A stretch of DNA of 28,519 nucleotides from Flavobacteriales bacterium UBA1993 (GCA_002336485.1 DDCZ01000050.1:15646-44164), one strand, 5' to 3'. Counted from the first letter of the stretch, positions 1 through 8,187 are shown. The notes: generated from the sequence alone by a model not told the origin. Numbers and translations: made by a program.

Positions 1-12
1 TATTTGCCACCA

Positions 13-1176
13 ATGCCTGAAGCTAATATTTTATCGAGATTTCGTCAAGTTAGAAACCTGACTCTCAAAATATGTGAGCCACTGAAGATAGAAGATTATG
101 TGCCTCAGCCTATAGAGTTTGTGAGCCCTCCAAAGTGGCATTTGGCCCATACATCTTGGTTTTTCGAGGAATTTGTCCTCAAAAAATACCTTGATGGTTA
201 TCGGGAATTTCATCCCGATTTTGGGTTCATGTTCAATAGTTATTATAACACGATTGGAGACAGAGTTCGAAGAGCTGATCGAGGGAATATGACACGTCCA
301 GAGTTGGACGAGGTGCTTAACTATCGCTCCTTTATAGACGCTTATATTGAAAAGCTATTGCATTCAGAGGTAAGCTCAGAGGTAATGACACTTCTAGAAA
401 TTGGGCTAAGTCACGAACAACAACATCAAGAGTTATTGATCACAGATCTTAAGTTTATCCTTGGAACTAATCCGATTTTCCCCACCTATGATCTTAACGT
501 AGATTTCGAAGGAGTTCGAAATAAAGAAACGGGCTGGCTTGCCATGAAAGAAGGTGTCTATGAAATCGGTTCTGAGAGCCTCGGTTTTTCATTTGACAAT
601 GAGCATGGGCGTCATAAGACCTACATTCAACCCTTGCACATTTCCAAGGCTTTGGTTACAAATGCCGAGTACCTAGAATTTATAATTGATGGTGGTTATC
701 AAAACCATGACTTGTGGCTCGATGAAGGTTGGGCTTGGGTGAACGAAAATGGGATCAAGGCTCCACTATACTGGCACCTATTGGACGGAAAATGGTCATC
801 ATATACACTCTCGGGACTTAAGGAAATTGAACCACGTGCCATTTTATCTCACGTTTCGCATTATGAAGCTGCGGCCTTTGCTGAATGGAAAAAAATGAGA
901 TTGCCAACCGAGCAGGAATGGGAGGTCGCAGCCGATCAACTGAGTTGGGGCGATAGGTGGGAACATACTGGAAGCGCCTACTTGGCCTACCCCGGATACA
1001 AGAGGCCTGCTGGGGCAGTTGGCGAGTACAACGGAAAGTTTATGATAAATCAAATGGTGTTGAGGGGTGGTTCAGTGGCCACGTCTCCAGGCCATTCTAG
1101 GAAAACATACCGAAACTTTTTCCATCCTCACATGCAATGGCAATTTTCGGGAATTAGATTAGCGAAAAATGGATAG
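13..1176 (+). CDS. egtB: EgtB-like ergothioneine (hercynine oxygenase) sulfoxide synthase
   Basis: Non-haem iron enzyme of ergothioneine synthesis: it joins hercynine (trimethyl-histidine) to a thiol donor (cysteine or gamma-glutamylcysteine) with O2 to give a sulfoxide. An N-terminal DinB-like helical half (about residues 1-150) carries the iron ligands: WHLAH near residues 42-46 and the HX3HXE motif HEQQHQE with H134, H138 and E140. The C-terminal half (about 175-385) is a formylglycine-generating-enzyme/sulfatase-modifying fold, with RLPTEQEWE and LRGGS motifs. I chose the ATG at 13; the frame is also open to a TTG at position 4 and to the window edge, but the protein (387 aa) looks full length from this ATG. 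Its stop overlaps the start of egtD, so the two are co-translated. The thiol donor cannot be read from the sequence. Confidence 0.93.
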   Translation: MPEANILSRFRQVRNLTLKICEPLKIEDYVPQPIEFVSPPKWHLAHTSWFFEEFVLKKYLDGYREFHPDFGFMFNSYYNTIGDRVRRADRGNMTRPELDEVLNYRSFIDAYIEKLLHSEVSSEVMTLLEIGLSHEQQHQELLITDLKFILGTNPIFPTYDLNVDFEGVRNKETGWLAMKEGVYEIGSESLGFSFDNEHGRHKTYIQPLHISKALVTNAEYLEFIIDGGYQNHDLWLDEGWAWVNENGIKAPLYWHLLDGKWSSYTLSGLKEIEPRAILSHVSHYEAAAFAEWKKMRLPTEQEWEVAADQLSWGDRWEHTGSAYLAYPGYKRPAGAVGEYNGKFMINQMVLRGGSVATSPGHSRKTYRNFFHPHMQWQFSGIRLAKNG

Positions 1177-2116
1177 AGTGGGATTAGCGGTATTTGCGGA
1201 AGAGGTAATACAGGGGCTTAGCACAGAGCCAAAAAGGCTTTCATCAAAATGGTTTTATGATGAGGTTGGAGACGATCTGTTTGTTCAGATCATGAAGCTG
1301 CCCGAGTATTATTTGACGGACTGTGAGTTCCAAATTTTTGAACAACAAAGGCAAAATATCATCGAAGGCTTTGATATGAGCGGAAAGGACTTTGACCTCT
1401 ACGAACTTGGAGCAGGGGATGGTACAAAGACGCTTGAACTGCTAAAAGGGCTTCGGAACGTGGAGTTTACCTATAAGCCAATTGATATTTCCATTCATGC
1501 GATTAACAATCTTGAAAGGCGCGTTTCAAGAGAGATGCCCAACATTCAAGTCGAAGGAATCCAAGGAGAGTATTTCGACGTTCTGGCAGAACTCGATTCC
1601 TTAAAACCAAAAGTGATCCTCTTTATGGGGTCAAACATTGGGAATCTTATGGATAGTCAGGCCAATGACTTCTTGAAGAGATTGAGCCGGGTAATGAATC
1701 CAGGTGATAAACTTCTTCTTGGTGTCGATCTTAAAAAACCGTCGGCTATCGTTTTACCCGCCTACAATGATGCGGCGGGAATTACCGCGAAGTTCAATCT
1801 GAATCTGCTGACGCGAATAAATCTTGAGTTTGATGCAAACTTTGATTTGCACAGATTTCGGCATGCACCCGAATACGATGAAGAGCGCGGATGGGCACTA
1901 AGTTATATTGAATCATTGGTTGATCAGGAAGTGCATGTAAAGGCGTTGAGCAAACGGTATTCGTTTAAAAAAGGAGAGAAGATTTTCATGGAGGTGTCAA
2001 GAAAATATGACGATGACACTATTTCAGCTATTACACAAAATACTTCGCTTGATATCGTGTCAAAATTCTACGATCAACAGAAATACTTCTGTGACGTGCT
2101 CTTCGAGAAGCAGTAA
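1169..2116 (+). CDS. egtD: L-histidine N-alpha-methyltransferase EgtD
   Basis: SAM-dependent enzyme that trimethylates the alpha-amino group of histidine to hercynine, the substrate of EgtB. The 315-aa length is usual for the family. Visible motifs are YYLTDCE (47-53), the SAM-binding ELGAGDGTKT (79-88), GSNIGN (154-159, the family's GS[TN]IGN loop) and a YNDAAGITAKFN stretch near residue 200, typical of the histidine-binding domain. The ATG lies inside the egtB stop region (8-bp overlap, ATGGATAG), which indicates tight translational coupling. No egtA, egtC or egtE homologue is seen nearby, so the final C-S lyase step would need an enzyme encoded elsewhere. Confidence 0.95.
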   Translation: MDRVGLAVFAEEVIQGLSTEPKRLSSKWFYDEVGDDLFVQIMKLPEYYLTDCEFQIFEQQRQNIIEGFDMSGKDFDLYELGAGDGTKTLELLKGLRNVEFTYKPIDISIHAINNLERRVSREMPNIQVEGIQGEYFDVLAELDSLKPKVILFMGSNIGNLMDSQANDFLKRLSRVMNPGDKLLLGVDLKKPSAIVLPAYNDAAGITAKFNLNLLTRINLEFDANFDLHRFRHAPEYDEERGWALSYIESLVDQEVHVKALSKRYSFKKGEKIFMEVSRKYDDDTISAITQNTSLDIVSKFYDQQKYFCDVLFEKQ

Positions 2117-2147
2117 ACAAAGCGTTCGAAACCCATTTTGAATTTCC

Positions 2148-2177
2148 TTGCATTTGGATAACAAATTCATCTCTTTG
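2148..2177 (+). promoter_or_regulatory. candidate Bacteroidota promoter of the meta-cleavage operon
   Basis: TTG at 2148-2150 (-33-like) is followed after 19 bp by TCTCTTTG at 2170-2177, one mismatch from the TAnnTTTG -7 consensus. It lies in the 65-bp gap after egtD and ends 4 bp before the ATG of the hydratase, so a transcript would have almost no leader. This is a motif match only. Confidence 0.3.
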
Positions 2178-2181
2178 CACC

Positions 2182-2970
2182 ATGATCAAAGCGGAAGTAA
2201 TTACGGAGGTGGCCGACAGAATTTGGAAAGCTTCCGTTGAAAAAAATGTATGCGAACCTGTGAGAGATGTGCTTGGTACCGAAGACATCGAAGCGGCATA
2301 CAAGGCGCAACAAATTAATACGGACCGAAATACTGAAAGAGGTGCTCGCATCATAGGGAGAAAAATTGGCCTCACTTCCTTCGCAGTTCAAAAGCAACTG
2401 GGTGTGGATCAACCTGATTTTGGTGTATTAACGGATAAAATGCAGGTTGACGAGATTGCTCCAGTTCCCATGAGTGTGCTTATGCAACCCAAGGCAGAGG
2501 CGGAAATCGCCTTCTATTTGTCAAAGGATATTGAGAATGAAAACGTTGATATAACTGAGTTAATCGCATCCATAAGTTACGCCGCACCGGCTATTGAGAT
2601 AGTTGGTAGCAGGGTGCGCGATTGGGATATCCGTATCACTGATACCATTGCGGATAATGCTTCTGCGAGTCATTTTGTGATTGGAGAAAACCGAGTGGTC
2701 ATCGATGGATTAGACCTGGAAGGGTGTAAAATGAAAATGACGCGCGGTGGAGAAGTTGTTTCTGAGGGGCAAGGAAGCGCTTGCATGGATAACCCATTAA
2801 ACGCGGTCTTGTGGTTGGCAAAAACAATGATCAAATACGGCAGTCCGTTGAAGGCTGGCGACGTTTTGTTGTCGGGAGCCCTCGGACCAATGGTAAGTGT
2901 CAATCCTGGCGATGAATTCTGCGCTGAGATTGAAGGGATAGGTAAAGTGAATGTATCTTTCGGAAAATAG
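2182..2970 (+). CDS. 2-oxopent-4-enoate (2-hydroxypenta-2,4-dienoate) hydratase
   Basis: Fumarylacetoacetase-fold enzyme of the MhpD/DmpE/AmnF group; it adds water to 2-hydroxypenta-2,4-dienoate to give 4-hydroxy-2-oxovalerate in the cytoplasm. The 262 aa match the family length. RKIGLTS (60-66), GVLTDKM (81-87) and the acidic metal-site motif KAEAEIAF (104-111, E106 and E108) are visible. It is the first gene of a four-gene operon and its product is the substrate of the aldolase two genes downstream. It is a distant paralogue of the last gene (4960-5721); that one has the HPRAEPEI signature of decarboxylases, which this one lacks, so the two roles can be told apart with fair confidence. Confidence 0.87.
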   Translation: MIKAEVITEVADRIWKASVEKNVCEPVRDVLGTEDIEAAYKAQQINTDRNTERGARIIGRKIGLTSFAVQKQLGVDQPDFGVLTDKMQVDEIAPVPMSVLMQPKAEAEIAFYLSKDIENENVDITELIASISYAAPAIEIVGSRVRDWDIRITDTIADNASASHFVIGENRVVIDGLDLEGCKMKMTRGGEVVSEGQGSACMDNPLNAVLWLAKTMIKYGSPLKAGDVLLSGALGPMVSVNPGDEFCAEIEGIGKVNVSFGK

Positions 2971-2982
2971 AATCAATCAGAA

Positions 2983-3921
2983 ATGTCAAAGACAAAAGTT
3001 GCTATAATCGGCTCGGGAAACATCGGAACAGACCTGATGATTAAGATCCTTCGGACTTCTAGTGAGTTAGAAATGTCTGTCATGGTTGGAATCGACCCTG
3101 AATCTGACGGTTTAGCCAGAGCAAAACGAATGGGCGTAGCCACCACACACGAAGGTGTAGATGGGCTGATTAAAATGCCCGAATTTGAAACGATAGAATT
3201 GGTGTTTGATGCAACATCGGCCAAGGCCCATCACTATAATTATGGTAAGCTGAAACCACTCGGGAAACGAATGGTTGACTTAACACCCGCTGCAATAGGG
3301 CCATACCTGATACCACCCGTCAACGCGAACGAAAGCTTGGATTTGGATAATGTAAACATGGTCACATGTGGAGGTCAAGCTACCATTCCAATGGTGGCTG
3401 CAGTATCAAGAGTTGCTAAGGTTCATTATGGCGAAATTGTAGCTTCAATTTCCAGTAAATCTGCTGGCCCAGGAACGAGAGCAAATATTGATGAATTCAC
3501 CCAAACCACTGCGGAGGCAATAGAGAAGGTAGGCGGTGCCACGAAGGGTAAAGCCATTATTATACTCAATCCAGCCGAACCACCATTGGTGATGCGAGAT
3601 ACAGTATTTACATTAAGTGAAATGGCCGACAGGGAGGCAATTCGAGAGAGCATCGCGCAGATGGTGCAGGAGGTGCAGTCTTATGTGCCAGGGTATGAGT
3701 TGCATCAGGAGGTTCAGTTTGAAGAAATTGGAAAGGATCAACCCGTTTTTATTGAAGGTGTAGGTCACGTTTCTGGACTAAAGACTACGGTATTATTGAA
3801 GGTAGTTGGCGCGGGTCATTACCTTCCGGAATATGCAGGCAACTTAGATATAATGACCAGTGCGGCGTTGGCCACTGGAGAGCGTATGCTCAGCCATCGA
3901 ACTACAAAAACCATAGCCTAA
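2983..3921 (+). CDS. acetaldehyde dehydrogenase (acylating), DmpF/MhpF family
   Basis: Oxidises acetaldehyde to acetyl-CoA with NAD+ and CoA. It normally forms a channelling complex with the aldolase encoded next to it, so toxic acetaldehyde is not released. An N-terminal Rossmann motif GSGNIGTDLM (10-19) and the catalytic cysteine in TCGGQATIP (C129) are present, together with the conserved SKSAGPGTRANIDEFT stretch. The 312-aa length is standard. It starts 12 bp after the hydratase stop and ends 2 bp before the aldolase ATG, as expected for partners made in fixed ratio. Confidence 0.95.
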   Translation: MSKTKVAIIGSGNIGTDLMIKILRTSSELEMSVMVGIDPESDGLARAKRMGVATTHEGVDGLIKMPEFETIELVFDATSAKAHHYNYGKLKPLGKRMVDLTPAAIGPYLIPPVNANESLDLDNVNMVTCGGQATIPMVAAVSRVAKVHYGEIVASISSKSAGPGTRANIDEFTQTTAEAIEKVGGATKGKAIIILNPAEPPLVMRDTVFTLSEMADREAIRESIAQMVQEVQSYVPGYELHQEVQFEEIGKDQPVFIEGVGHVSGLKTTVLLKVVGAGHYLPEYAGNLDIMTSAALATGERMLSHRTTKTIA

Positions 3922-3923
3922 CT

Positions 3924-4931
3924 ATGAAGCTGTATATACAAGACGTAACACTAAGAGATGGTATGCACGCCATCAGACATCAGTATTCGAAAGAGCAGAT
4001 TCGTGAATTGGCCATTGATTTAGACACCGCTGGTGTGGATGCCATTGAGGTGGCTCATGGAGATGGGTTAAGCGGGTCAAGTTTCAACTATGGCTTTGGT
4101 GCCCACACCGATTGGGAATGGCTTGAAGGACTTGCATCTGAGCTAAAACACGCCAAACTTACCACCTTGTTACTTCCAGGAATTGGAACAATTGAAGACC
4201 TAAAACGTGCGCGCGAATTGGGTGTTGAATCCGTTCGAGTTGCCACGCACTGCACCGAAGCGGATATTTCTGCTCAGCACATTGATGCGGCCAAATCCTT
4301 AGGCATGGACGTTGGAGGGTTCTTGATGATGTCACACATGTCTGAGCCAAAAAAACTTGCTCAGCAAGCAAAGTTGATGGAAAGCTATGGTGCCGATTGC
4401 GTTTACGTGACAGATTCTGCTGGAGCATTGTTGATGAATGATGTTGCGGATAGAATGAAAGCGTTTAAAGATGTGTTGGATCCGAAAACGGAAATTGGAA
4501 TTCATTGCCACCACAATCTGGGATTAGGCGTAGCAAATACAATTGTAGCAATGGAGCATGGAGCCACTCGCTTAGATGCTTCCCTTGCCGGGATGGGGGC
4601 TGGTGCTGGAAACTGCCCCCTTGAAGTGCTCATTGCGGTGCTTAACCGAATGGGGGCGGATCATGGCAGTGACTTGAAATTATTAATGAATGCTGCAGAT
4701 GATAAAATTCGCCCTTTACAAGAACGTCCTGTTCGTGTGGATCGCGAAACGCTTTCTTTAGGTTATGCCGGAGTTTACTCCAGCTTCTTATTGCATGCCG
4801 AGCGAGCTGCCGAGAGATATGGTTTGGATACAGCGGATATACTTGAAGAACTTGGTGCTAGAAAAATGGTTGGCGGACAAGAAGATATGATCGTCGACGT
4901 GGCGTTAGACATGAAAAAGAACAGCAAATAG
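3924..4931 (+). CDS. 4-hydroxy-2-oxovalerate aldolase, DmpG/MhpE family
   Basis: Divalent-metal class II pyruvate aldolase that cleaves 4-hydroxy-2-oxovalerate into pyruvate and acetaldehyde. The N-terminal TLRDGMHA motif supplies R11, D12 and H15, equivalent to the catalytic Arg, metal Asp and base His of DmpG. HCHHNLGLG near residue 195 carries the metal-binding histidines, and DASLAGMGAGAGNCPLE follows, as in the family. The C-terminal part (about 265-335) is the domain that contacts the dehydrogenase. The length of 335 aa is normal. The 2-bp gap to the dehydrogenase gene supports a heterotetrameric complex. Confidence 0.95.
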   Translation: MKLYIQDVTLRDGMHAIRHQYSKEQIRELAIDLDTAGVDAIEVAHGDGLSGSSFNYGFGAHTDWEWLEGLASELKHAKLTTLLLPGIGTIEDLKRARELGVESVRVATHCTEADISAQHIDAAKSLGMDVGGFLMMSHMSEPKKLAQQAKLMESYGADCVYVTDSAGALLMNDVADRMKAFKDVLDPKTEIGIHCHHNLGLGVANTIVAMEHGATRLDASLAGMGAGAGNCPLEVLIAVLNRMGADHGSDLKLLMNAADDKIRPLQERPVRVDRETLSLGYAGVYSSFLLHAERAAERYGLDTADILEELGARKMVGGQEDMIVDVALDMKKNSK

Positions 4932-4959
4932 ATCCCGATAATTTAGAATTAGAAAGAGA

Positions 4960-5721
4960 ATGAACTTAGAATCGTTAGCACAGAGGGTAGATGAGGCAGC
5001 TGAGAATGCCAAGCCAATAAAACAATTAAGTCATCGCAATGCTTTCGATCTTGATCAGGCATATGAGATCCAACGGCTCGCTATTCAGCGCAGGATTGAT
5101 CGCGGGGAACAATTAATTGGGTTGAAGATGGGGTTTACGTCAGTTGCCAAAATGGAGCAAATGGGCGTGCACGATATGATTTGGGGCAGGCTTACGGATT
5201 CTATGTTGATAGAAAACGGCGGCAAAGCAGCCCTTTCAAAATACATACACCCACGCGCCGAACCAGAGATTTGTTTTCGAATTTCAAAAGATATTGATGG
5301 AGAAATAGACCTCAAGGATCTAGATGAATATGTGGATGGAATAGCGTCGGCAGTTGAAATAATTGACTCTAGGTTCGAAAATTTCAAGTTTAGCTTAGAG
5401 GATGTAGTGGCTGACAACTGCTCATCGATTGGAGTGGTAGTGGGCGATTGGAAAACTCCTTCGCGTGAGATTTCGAACTTGAAAATGATCCAATCATTCG
5501 ACGCTGAAATAGTTGCAGAAGGTTCAACTCAAGCAATTTTAGGAGATCCATGGAAATCATTGCAAGCAGCAACACGCTTAGCAGCTAAATACAATGAACC
5601 GATAAAGGCTGGGCATATTATTATGGCAGGCGCCTCAACGGCCGCAATTTTTCTAAAAGCTGATTCTGAAGTGCACGTGAGTGTTGAGAAGCTTGGTGAC
5701 GTAAGGTTCGAGGTTATCTGA
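4960..5721 (+). CDS. 4-oxalocrotonate (2-oxo-3-hexenedioate) decarboxylase
   Basis: Metal-dependent decarboxylase of the XylI/DmpH/AmnE group in the fumarylacetoacetase-like fold; it turns 2-oxo-3-hexenedioate into 2-oxopent-4-enoate plus CO2. LKMGFTS (55-61), KMEQMGV (64-70), GRLTDSM (76-82) and HPRAEPEICF (97-106, E101 and E103) are the expected signatures, and 253 aa is the usual size. It makes the substrate of the hydratase at the head of the operon, and the two enzymes are known to associate. It begins 28 bp after the aldolase. Keeping this branch implies a dehydrogenase or aminomuconate route feeding 4-oxalocrotonate, encoded outside the window. Confidence 0.88.
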   Translation: MNLESLAQRVDEAAENAKPIKQLSHRNAFDLDQAYEIQRLAIQRRIDRGEQLIGLKMGFTSVAKMEQMGVHDMIWGRLTDSMLIENGGKAALSKYIHPRAEPEICFRISKDIDGEIDLKDLDEYVDGIASAVEIIDSRFENFKFSLEDVVADNCSSIGVVVGDWKTPSREISNLKMIQSFDAEIVAEGSTQAILGDPWKSLQAATRLAAKYNEPIKAGHIIMAGASTAAIFLKADSEVHVSVEKLGDVRFEVI

Positions 5722-5864
5722 CTATGAACCATGCGGCTTTGTTTCGCTGAATCATTATTTAGTCCTGTTCTTTGGCCAGTATCGAATGAAAATCGCAACA
5801 AGAAATTGTAAGCTTTCGACGTAATAAAATTCATAGATGTTATTCAATCAAAAACCACTTTTAG

Positions 5865-5886
5865 TTTAGCACGAAGCGTTGCTAAA
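5865..5886 (+). other. small inverted repeat in the leader of the DUF427 gene
   Basis: TTTAGCA (5865-5871) and TGCTAAA (5880-5886) are perfect complements around an 8-nt loop. The hairpin lies 30 bp before the DUF427 start, inside the 195-bp gap after the decarboxylase. It could end the upstream operon or be a regulator site; there is no clear T tract. The rest of the gap shows no gene. Confidence 0.3.
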
Positions 5887-5916
5887 GGTGAAGGAGAATT
5901 AGAAAATAAAAGGAGT

Positions 5917-6198
5917 ATGAAAGCGATTTGGAATGGAGAAATTATAGCAGAGAGTGATAACACGATTGTGATTGAGGGGAATCATTATTTCCCTGCTGAT
6001 TCGCTCAAGAAGGAATACTATTCAGAGTCTAGCACGAATACCGTCTGTCATTGGAAGGGCACTGCGAGCTATTACACGCTCGAAGTGAATGGACAGAAAA
6101 ATGAAGATGCCGCCTGGTATTATCCTGAAACCAGTTCAATGGCGAAAAGCATAGAGGGGCATATTGCATTTTGGAAAGGGGTGGAAGTCACCAATTAA
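5917..6198 (+). CDS. DUF427 domain protein
   Basis: Small cytoplasmic protein of 93 aa, fully spanned by a DUF427 domain: MKAIWNGEIIAES start, an Asn-His-Tyr-Phe-Pro segment, the diagnostic CHWKGTASYYTLEVNG stretch (about 44-59) and AWYYPETS (66-73). The family is widespread and has no established enzymatic role that I can name. A purine-rich AAAAGGAG (5908-5915) lies directly before the ATG but is only 1 nt away, closer than usual for a working ribosome site. The next gene starts 8 bp after its stop, so the two probably form an operon. Confidence 0.88.
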   Translation: MKAIWNGEIIAESDNTIVIEGNHYFPADSLKKEYYSESSTNTVCHWKGTASYYTLEVNGQKNEDAAWYYPETSSMAKSIEGHIAFWKGVEVTN

Positions 6199-6206
6199 GA
6201 TTATAC

Positions 6207-6965
6207 ATGACACAGTACGAAACCATGCACATAGCTGCGCAATATCTAGCGATGGCAGCCAAGAGTTTTCTTCCTGCACAGGATGATGATAGCCATACAA
6301 ACCTCGGATGGAATTCGAAGGATAAGCGAATGGAATCAAGGCCGCTGAATTCAGAAGGATTGATCCTTGCCTTGAATTACTTAGATTATAGTTTAGACTT
6401 TGCACATCCTAAATCTGGGGTAGGGGCGTCCTATCCACTGGGCGGGGCCAGTCACTTGGATATTCTTAATTGGATCGGTCGCGAGTCGAAATTTGCAGGA
6501 ATTGACGCAGAGTTCAAGTTCGATTTGCACTATGAGCTTCCATACGAAGGCATTTTCACAGACGAGTATAAGTACGCCGGGAAAGATGAAGATCAGTTGA
6601 ATGCATTGATTCAGTTACGCTGGTTGGCCGATAAGACATTATCGATGATCAATACTCATTTTCACGAGGTCAGCGAGGTGCGGATTTGGCCACATCATTT
6701 TGACACTGGGTGTTTGGGATATTTTGACACAAAGAAGAACGTGAGCGTAGGGCTTGGTCTGGCTATTCCTGACAAAAATGTAGATGACTGGTATTTCTAT
6801 GCGAGCGGTTACCATGGTGAAGAGCCAATTCAAACTGAAATGTTTGAGCCCTTGAAAAACGGTGAATGGCGCAGTGGTGAATGGAATGCAGGGATTTTGA
6901 AAGCCTCAGGAAAGTCACTTCCAGTTGTCAGTTCATTTTTTAACGAGGTGATAAAGGCGTTTTAA
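6207..6965 (+). CDS. conserved-looking protein of unknown function (WPHHFD motif)
   Basis: I do not recognise the family with confidence. The 252-aa product is soluble, with no signal peptide and no membrane segment. It is rich in aromatic and acidic residues, and a WPHHFDTGCLGYFD stretch in the second half looks like a conserved core, possibly metal-binding through the two histidines. The N-terminal part is a predicted helix (HIAAQYLAMAAKSF), followed by DDSHTNLGW. I chose the ATG at 6207 (MTQYETMH) because the frame's earlier ATG at 6171 would overlap the DUF427 gene by 28 bp. It lies 8 bp downstream of that gene and is likely co-transcribed with it. Confidence 0.7.
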   Translation: MTQYETMHIAAQYLAMAAKSFLPAQDDDSHTNLGWNSKDKRMESRPLNSEGLILALNYLDYSLDFAHPKSGVGASYPLGGASHLDILNWIGRESKFAGIDAEFKFDLHYELPYEGIFTDEYKYAGKDEDQLNALIQLRWLADKTLSMINTHFHEVSEVRIWPHHFDTGCLGYFDTKKNVSVGLGLAIPDKNVDDWYFYASGYHGEEPIQTEMFEPLKNGEWRSGEWNAGILKASGKSLPVVSSFFNEVIKAF

Positions 6966-7075
6966 GCTGGAGATATTTGGTATTCGTCTGCGTAAATTAT
7001 TACCTAATTCATAGTGATTTGGGCATTAGTTGCGCACACCCATTGTGAATAAGATTCAAACGTAATTGATTGATT

Positions 7076-7116
7076 AGGCCAAGGAGAGACTACCTTGCGA
7101 CGAAACCTCTCGGCCT
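7076..7116 (+). promoter_or_regulatory. imperfect hairpin abutting the KAS III start codon
   Basis: AGGCC (7076-7080) and GAGAG (7084-7088) can pair with the contiguous CTCTCGGCCT (7107-7116), leaving a 3-nt bulge and an 18-nt loop. The 3' arm ends at the base before the ATG, so if transcribed it could hide the initiation region. An alternative reading is a promoter: TTG at 7070-7072, 18 bp, then TACCTTGC (7091-7098). In that case the 5' arm would not be in the RNA. The two readings exclude each other. Confidence 0.25.
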
Positions 7117-8187
7117 ATGCGACGCACCCAAATCATTGGAACTGGAAGCTACATTCCAGAAATCGTGAAAAAGAACCTCGATTTCCAGCATCATAATTTC
7201 TATACAAAGGAAAACACGCTAATTGAGACGGAGGCCGCGGTCATCGCTCAAAAATTCCAAGACATTACAGGGATTGCCGAACGACGTTACGTTACCGACG
7301 ATATGCGCAGTTCAGATATTGCTTTTGAAGCGGCAAAATTGGCAATAGAAGACTCAGGGATTGATCCAGAAACATTGAGTCAGATCATTATTGCACACAA
7401 TTTTGGAGACGTAAATAAACACAGTAACCAAACGGACAATGTGCCGTCTTTGGCCGCTCGGGTAAAACACATGCTGGGCATCAAAAATCCTTTCTGCGTA
7501 GCTTACGATGTCTTATTTGGTTGTCCAGGATGGCTGCAGGGCGTTATTCAGGCGGATTGTTTTTTCAAAGCGGGTGAATCCGAAACAATTCTTGTTGTTG
7601 GAAGCGAAACACTCAGCCGTGTTTTGGACGATCACGACAGAGATAGCATGATTTTCTCGGATGGGGCAGGAGCTTCCGTTCTTTCCTACAAGGATAGCGA
7701 TCGAGATCAGGGCATCTTGTCAACGGCGAGCATGAGCCATTCGGTCGAAGAGTTTGATTTCATTAGCATGGGCAAGTCCTACATTCCGGATTCAGACGAT
7801 CGAGTGCGGTTTATAAAGATGAAGGGCCGCAAGGTGTATGAATATGCGTTGACCAACGTGCCTGCTGCCATGAAGCACTGTGTAGAAAAGGCGGGAGTAG
7901 ACATTTCAGAAGTTAAGAAGGTCTTCATACATCAAGCAAATGAAAAGTTGGATGAAGGGGTGATTAAGCGTTTCTTTAAATTGTTTGGAGTCTTGGAAAC
8001 ACCAGAAGGTGTTATGCCTATGAGCGTGCATGAATTGGGCAATAGTTCGGTCGCCACGGTCCCTACATTGCTTGATCGAGTGCGGAGAGGTAAAATTGAT
8101 GGTCAAGAGATAAAGGAAGGTGAAGTTATTTTGTTTGCCTCTGTCGGTGCTGGAATGAACATCAACGCTGTTTGTTACAGGGTATAA
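7117..8187 (+). CDS. 3-oxoacyl-ACP synthase III (FabH-like) family protein
   Basis: Thiolase-fold condensing enzyme joining an acyl-CoA starter to a malonyl-ACP-type extender. The Cys-His-Asn triad of KAS III is present: C136 in FGCPGW, H272 in FIHQAN and N309 in LGNSSVAT. The C-to-H spacing (136) is close to that of E. coli FabH (C112 to H244), while the H-to-N spacing is about seven residues longer. The protein has 356 aa, larger than housekeeping FabH (about 320), with an extended N-terminal region (residues 20-55). It stands alone, without acpP, fabD or fabG, so it is more likely a dedicated starter or long-chain condensing enzyme than the primary FabH. A MarR regulator gene follows 57 bp later. 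Confidence 0.88.
   Translation: MRRTQIIGTGSYIPEIVKKNLDFQHHNFYTKENTLIETEAAVIAQKFQDITGIAERRYVTDDMRSSDIAFEAAKLAIEDSGIDPETLSQIIIAHNFGDVNKHSNQTDNVPSLAARVKHMLGIKNPFCVAYDVLFGCPGWLQGVIQADCFFKAGESETILVVGSETLSRVLDDHDRDSMIFSDGAGASVLSYKDSDRDQGILSTASMSHSVEEFDFISMGKSYIPDSDDRVRFIKMKGRKVYEYALTNVPAAMKHCVEKAGVDISEVKKVFIHQANEKLDEGVIKRFFKLFGVLETPEGVMPMSVHELGNSSVATVPTLLDRVRRGKIDGQEIKEGEVILFASVGAGMNINAVCYRV

Noticed and set aside
2031..2375. minus-strand open frame across the egtD end and hydratase start
   Set aside because: Overlaps two well-supported genes and the presumed promoter; the protein shows no domain.
5908..5915. Strong Shine-Dalgarno site for the DUF427 gene
   Set aside because: The purine tract is only 1 nt from the ATG, too close for normal pairing; noted but not called.
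7117..8187. Primary housekeeping fabH
   Set aside because: It is longer than usual FabH and not linked to plsX, rpmF, acpP or fabD; a specialised KAS III is more likely.
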